A DNA stretch of 8,047 bases from Anaerolineaceae bacterium UBA5838. Its GTDB lineage: Bacteria > Chloroflexota > Anaerolineae > Anaerolineales > Anaerolineaceae. Of this stretch, positions 6,239-8,047 are shown in pieces. Location: contig DJGU01000106.1 of the NCBI GenBank assembly GCA_002432795.1, forward strand, positions 9,848 through 17,894, written 5' to 3'. Both the position numbers and the translations under genes were made by a program. How positions within the stretch are numbered: the stretch's first letter is position 1; the number at the start of each line of letters is the position of its first letter. The notes under the pieces are model-generated. The model did no database searches. It was not told where the DNA came from and worked only from the letters and a program-made list of their open reading frames with translations.

Positions 6239-6270
6239 AAAAATACCTCCCCGATCCAATCTCGGGGAGG
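6237..6270 (-). terminator. Intrinsic terminator of valS
   Basis: Read leftward, the hairpin formed by 6262-6270 and 6246-6254 has a perfect nine-pair, GC-rich stem (CCTCCCCGA with TCGGGGAGG) and a seven-base loop. It is followed by a seven-T run (complement of 6237-6243). It begins 7 bases after the valS TAG. The T run overlaps the TAA of the convergent 570-residue gene. The same hairpin exists in the rightward transcript but is followed by CATTCTTCT, so it would be a weaker terminator there. Confidence 0.9.
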
Positions 6271-6277
6271 CATTCTT

Positions 6278-8047
6278 CTAGATCAATCTTTCACGCAGTT
6301 TTATCGCGCTTGCCCGATATCCTTCCAGCTTTTCTCTTTCAACCTGCACCACCTTCTCTGGCGCCTTCTGGGCAAACGGTGAAGCAAGCAGCTTCTCGAG
6401 CCGTTCTATCTGGCTTTCTGCTTCTGTCAGTTCCCTCTCAAGCCGCTCCCGGTCAAGCTGGCTGTCTGCACCAGCACTCAGGTCAAGATAAATTTCGATG
6501 TCCTCGATCACTACCACGGTTAAACCTTCAGTTTCAGGTTTATTTGCGAGAATTCTTAGTCTATCCTCATTCAAACCAGCCAAATCGACCAATAAAAACT
6601 TATTCTGCTGCAAAAAATCGACTTTGTCCTGGTTCACCAGGATTGTATCAATGGATTTACTCGGTTCGATCTTGAACTCAGACCGGAGGTTTCGGATTGC
6701 CCGCACAATTTCCTGCACCAATTCAAAGTTCTTGATCGCGGTTTCTTCCCAATCCTCATGCAGCATTCGTTCCGGCCACCGGGCTACGATCAGATGTTCC
6801 TCCCAATCTCGCTCAGGATTGTATATATATTGGTTTGTCTCGCAGGCTTCTTTTAGATAACCATACAGAGCTTCAGTCACAAAAGGCGTAAAAGGATGCA
6901 GCAATCGCAGCATCAAGCCGAGCGTATCTGCCAGGATGATCGCCGTGTAGGCAGCCCGATCGCCGCCTTCTGCCAACTGCCGTTTCGACGCTTCCAGGTA
7001 CCAATCAGCAAAATCGTTCCACAAGAATTCATACACCTGTCTGCCAGCTTCTCCAAACTGATAATTTTCAAACAGGTTATTTACATTATTTACCGTTTGT
7101 TTGGTGCGTGCCCAGATCCAGGAATCAGCCAGGGTCCATTTAGGCTCGGCTTTGATGGGTTCTACCACCTTGTTGACCACGTTAATCACAAATCTGCCAA
7201 TGTTCCAGACTTTGTTGGCAAAATTTCGATTCGCCTCAACCTTCTTCACACCCACATTTTGATCATTGCCCGGGCTGGACCCCACCACCAGCGAGAACCG
7301 AAGCGCGTCCGTGCCGTATTCGTTCATCAATACCAGCGGGTCGATAACGTTGTTCTTGGTCTTGCTCATCTTCTGACCCTTATCATCGCGCACCATGCCG
7401 TGCAGGTAAACGGTGTGGAAAGGAGCTTTGCCGGTGAAGAAAAGTCCATCCATCACCATGCGCGCGACCCAAAAGAAAATGATGTCATACCCGGTTTCCA
7501 TCACACTGGTTGGATAGAAGTAATTGAAATCCGGTGTCTCATCCGGCCAGCCAAACACCGAGAAAGGCCACAGGCCGGAAGAGAACCAGGTATCCAACAC
7601 ATCCGGATCCTGTTTCAGGTTATGCGAGCCGCACTTCGGGCAAGCATCGGGATCGTTCCTTGCCACAATCACTTCGCGACAATCCTGGCAATACCAGACC
7701 GGGAGGCGATGCCCCCACCACAACTGCCGGCTGATACACCAATCCTGGATATTATCCATCCAGTTCAGGAAAACCTTGGTGAATCGATCGGGCACAAATT
7801 GGACTTCTCCATTGCGCACCGATTCTGCCGCCATTTCTGCTAGGCTGTCCATCTTCACAAACCACTGCGTTGACACCAGCGGCTCAACAATCTCCCCACC
7901 TCTCTGTGACCGGGGAACATTCATCAGGTAGGGTTCTTCTTTCAGCACCAAACCTGCCTCTGTCATATCTTCCCAGATCGCTTTTCGGGCTTTGAAGCGC
8001 TCCATGCCTGCGTACTTGCCGGCATTCTCGTTCAACGTCGCATTTTT
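6278..8047 (-). CDS. valS: Valine--tRNA ligase ValS, C-terminal two thirds (start beyond window edge)
   Basis: ValS charges tRNA-Val with valine using ATP, with editing of threonine in the family. The frame is open to base 8047, giving 589 residues; the TTG at 8035 is internal, because upstream in-frame KNAT plus NENAGKYAGMERF matches the family interior. Roughly 300 N-terminal residues with HIGH and most of the editing domain are outside. Seen, numbering from the edge: QDWCISRQLWWGHRLPVW (101-118), a CQDC/CPKC four-cysteine pair (120, 123, 136, 139) likely binding zinc, DVLDTWFSSGLWP (149-161), KMSKT (226-230, the ATP loop, usually KMSKS), an anticodon-binding helical domain (about 300-470) and a C-terminal charged coiled coil (about 527-589) that is the tRNA-binding arm. 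It ends in TAG just before a strong terminator. Identification is certain. Confidence 0.97.
   Translation of the reverse strand, partial: KNATLNENAGKYAGMERFKARKAIWEDMTEAGLVLKEEPYLMNVPRSQRGGEIVEPLVSTQWFVKMDSLAEMAAESVRNGEVQFVPDRFTKVFLNWMDNIQDWCISRQLWWGHRLPVWYCQDCREVIVARNDPDACPKCGSHNLKQDPDVLDTWFSSGLWPFSVFGWPDETPDFNYFYPTSVMETGYDIIFFWVARMVMDGLFFTGKAPFHTVYLHGMVRDDKGQKMSKTKNNVIDPLVLMNEYGTDALRFSLVVGSSPGNDQNVGVKKVEANRNFANKVWNIGRFVINVVNKVVEPIKAEPKWTLADSWIWARTKQTVNNVNNLFENYQFGEAGRQVYEFLWNDFADWYLEASKRQLAEGGDRAAYTAIILADTLGLMLRLLHPFTPFVTEALYGYLKEACETNQYIYNPERDWEEHLIVARWPERMLHEDWEETAIKNFELVQEIVRAIRNLRSEFKIEPSKSIDTILVNQDKVDFLQQNKFLLVDLAGLNEDRLRILANKPETEGLTVVVIEDIEIYLDLSAGADSQLDRERLERELTEAESQIERLEKLLASPFAQKAPEKVVQVEREKLEGYRASAIKLRERLI

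Noticed and set aside
6896..7843. 315-codon rightward open frame opposite valS
   Set aside because: It is antisense to highly conserved ValS sequence and its translation shows no recognisable family or start signal.
8033..8035. TTG at 8035 as the start of valS
   Set aside because: It lies in the middle of the conserved ValS sequence, and the catalytic HIGH region must be upstream outside the window.

Overview
The window carries seven protein-coding genes and no RNA genes, mobile elements or CRISPR arrays. The genes are compact, mixed in orientation and mostly housekeeping. Base composition is near 50 % GC by eye. Type II pantothenate kinase, a queuosine-precursor transporter, short RsmI and a large unclassified protein would fit an environmental bacterium, possibly Chloroflexota (Anaerolineae-like). 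That placement is an impression from the gene set, not something the sequence proves.

Layout. Bases 1-1311 (+) hold the 3' part of an RsmF-like 16S rRNA m5C methyltransferase gene cut by the left edge. It runs tail to tail, 7 bases apart, into rsmE (1319-2059, -). rsmE is the second gene of a tight unit behind coaW, a type II pantothenate kinase (2070-2912, -). A 92-base divergent spacer separates coaW from a YhhQ-family queuosine-precursor transporter (3005-3727, +, TTG start). The transporter overlaps the end of the convergent rsmI (3708-4400, -) by 20 bases. A 125-base divergent spacer with a good sigma70-type promoter leads to a 570-residue protein of unknown role (4526-6238, +), whose C-terminal part looks like a nucleoside phosphorylase. 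Next is a strong intrinsic terminator, reading leftward, for valS (6278-8047, -), whose start lies beyond the right edge.

How the genes fit together. Translation is the common theme. RsmF-like, RsmE and RsmI enzymes all modify 16S rRNA in or beside the decoding centre, the transporter supplies a precursor of a tRNA wobble modification, and ValS charges tRNA-Val. CoaW makes 4'-phosphopantothenate for CoA. The genes are not one operon: only coaW-rsmE looks co-transcribed. The most novel item is the 570-residue protein. It keeps nucleoside-phosphorylase landmarks (a GD..LP strand, a VEMEAG motif and a VSD aspartate) but lacks the usual phosphate-binding arginine, and its N-terminal half is unassigned.
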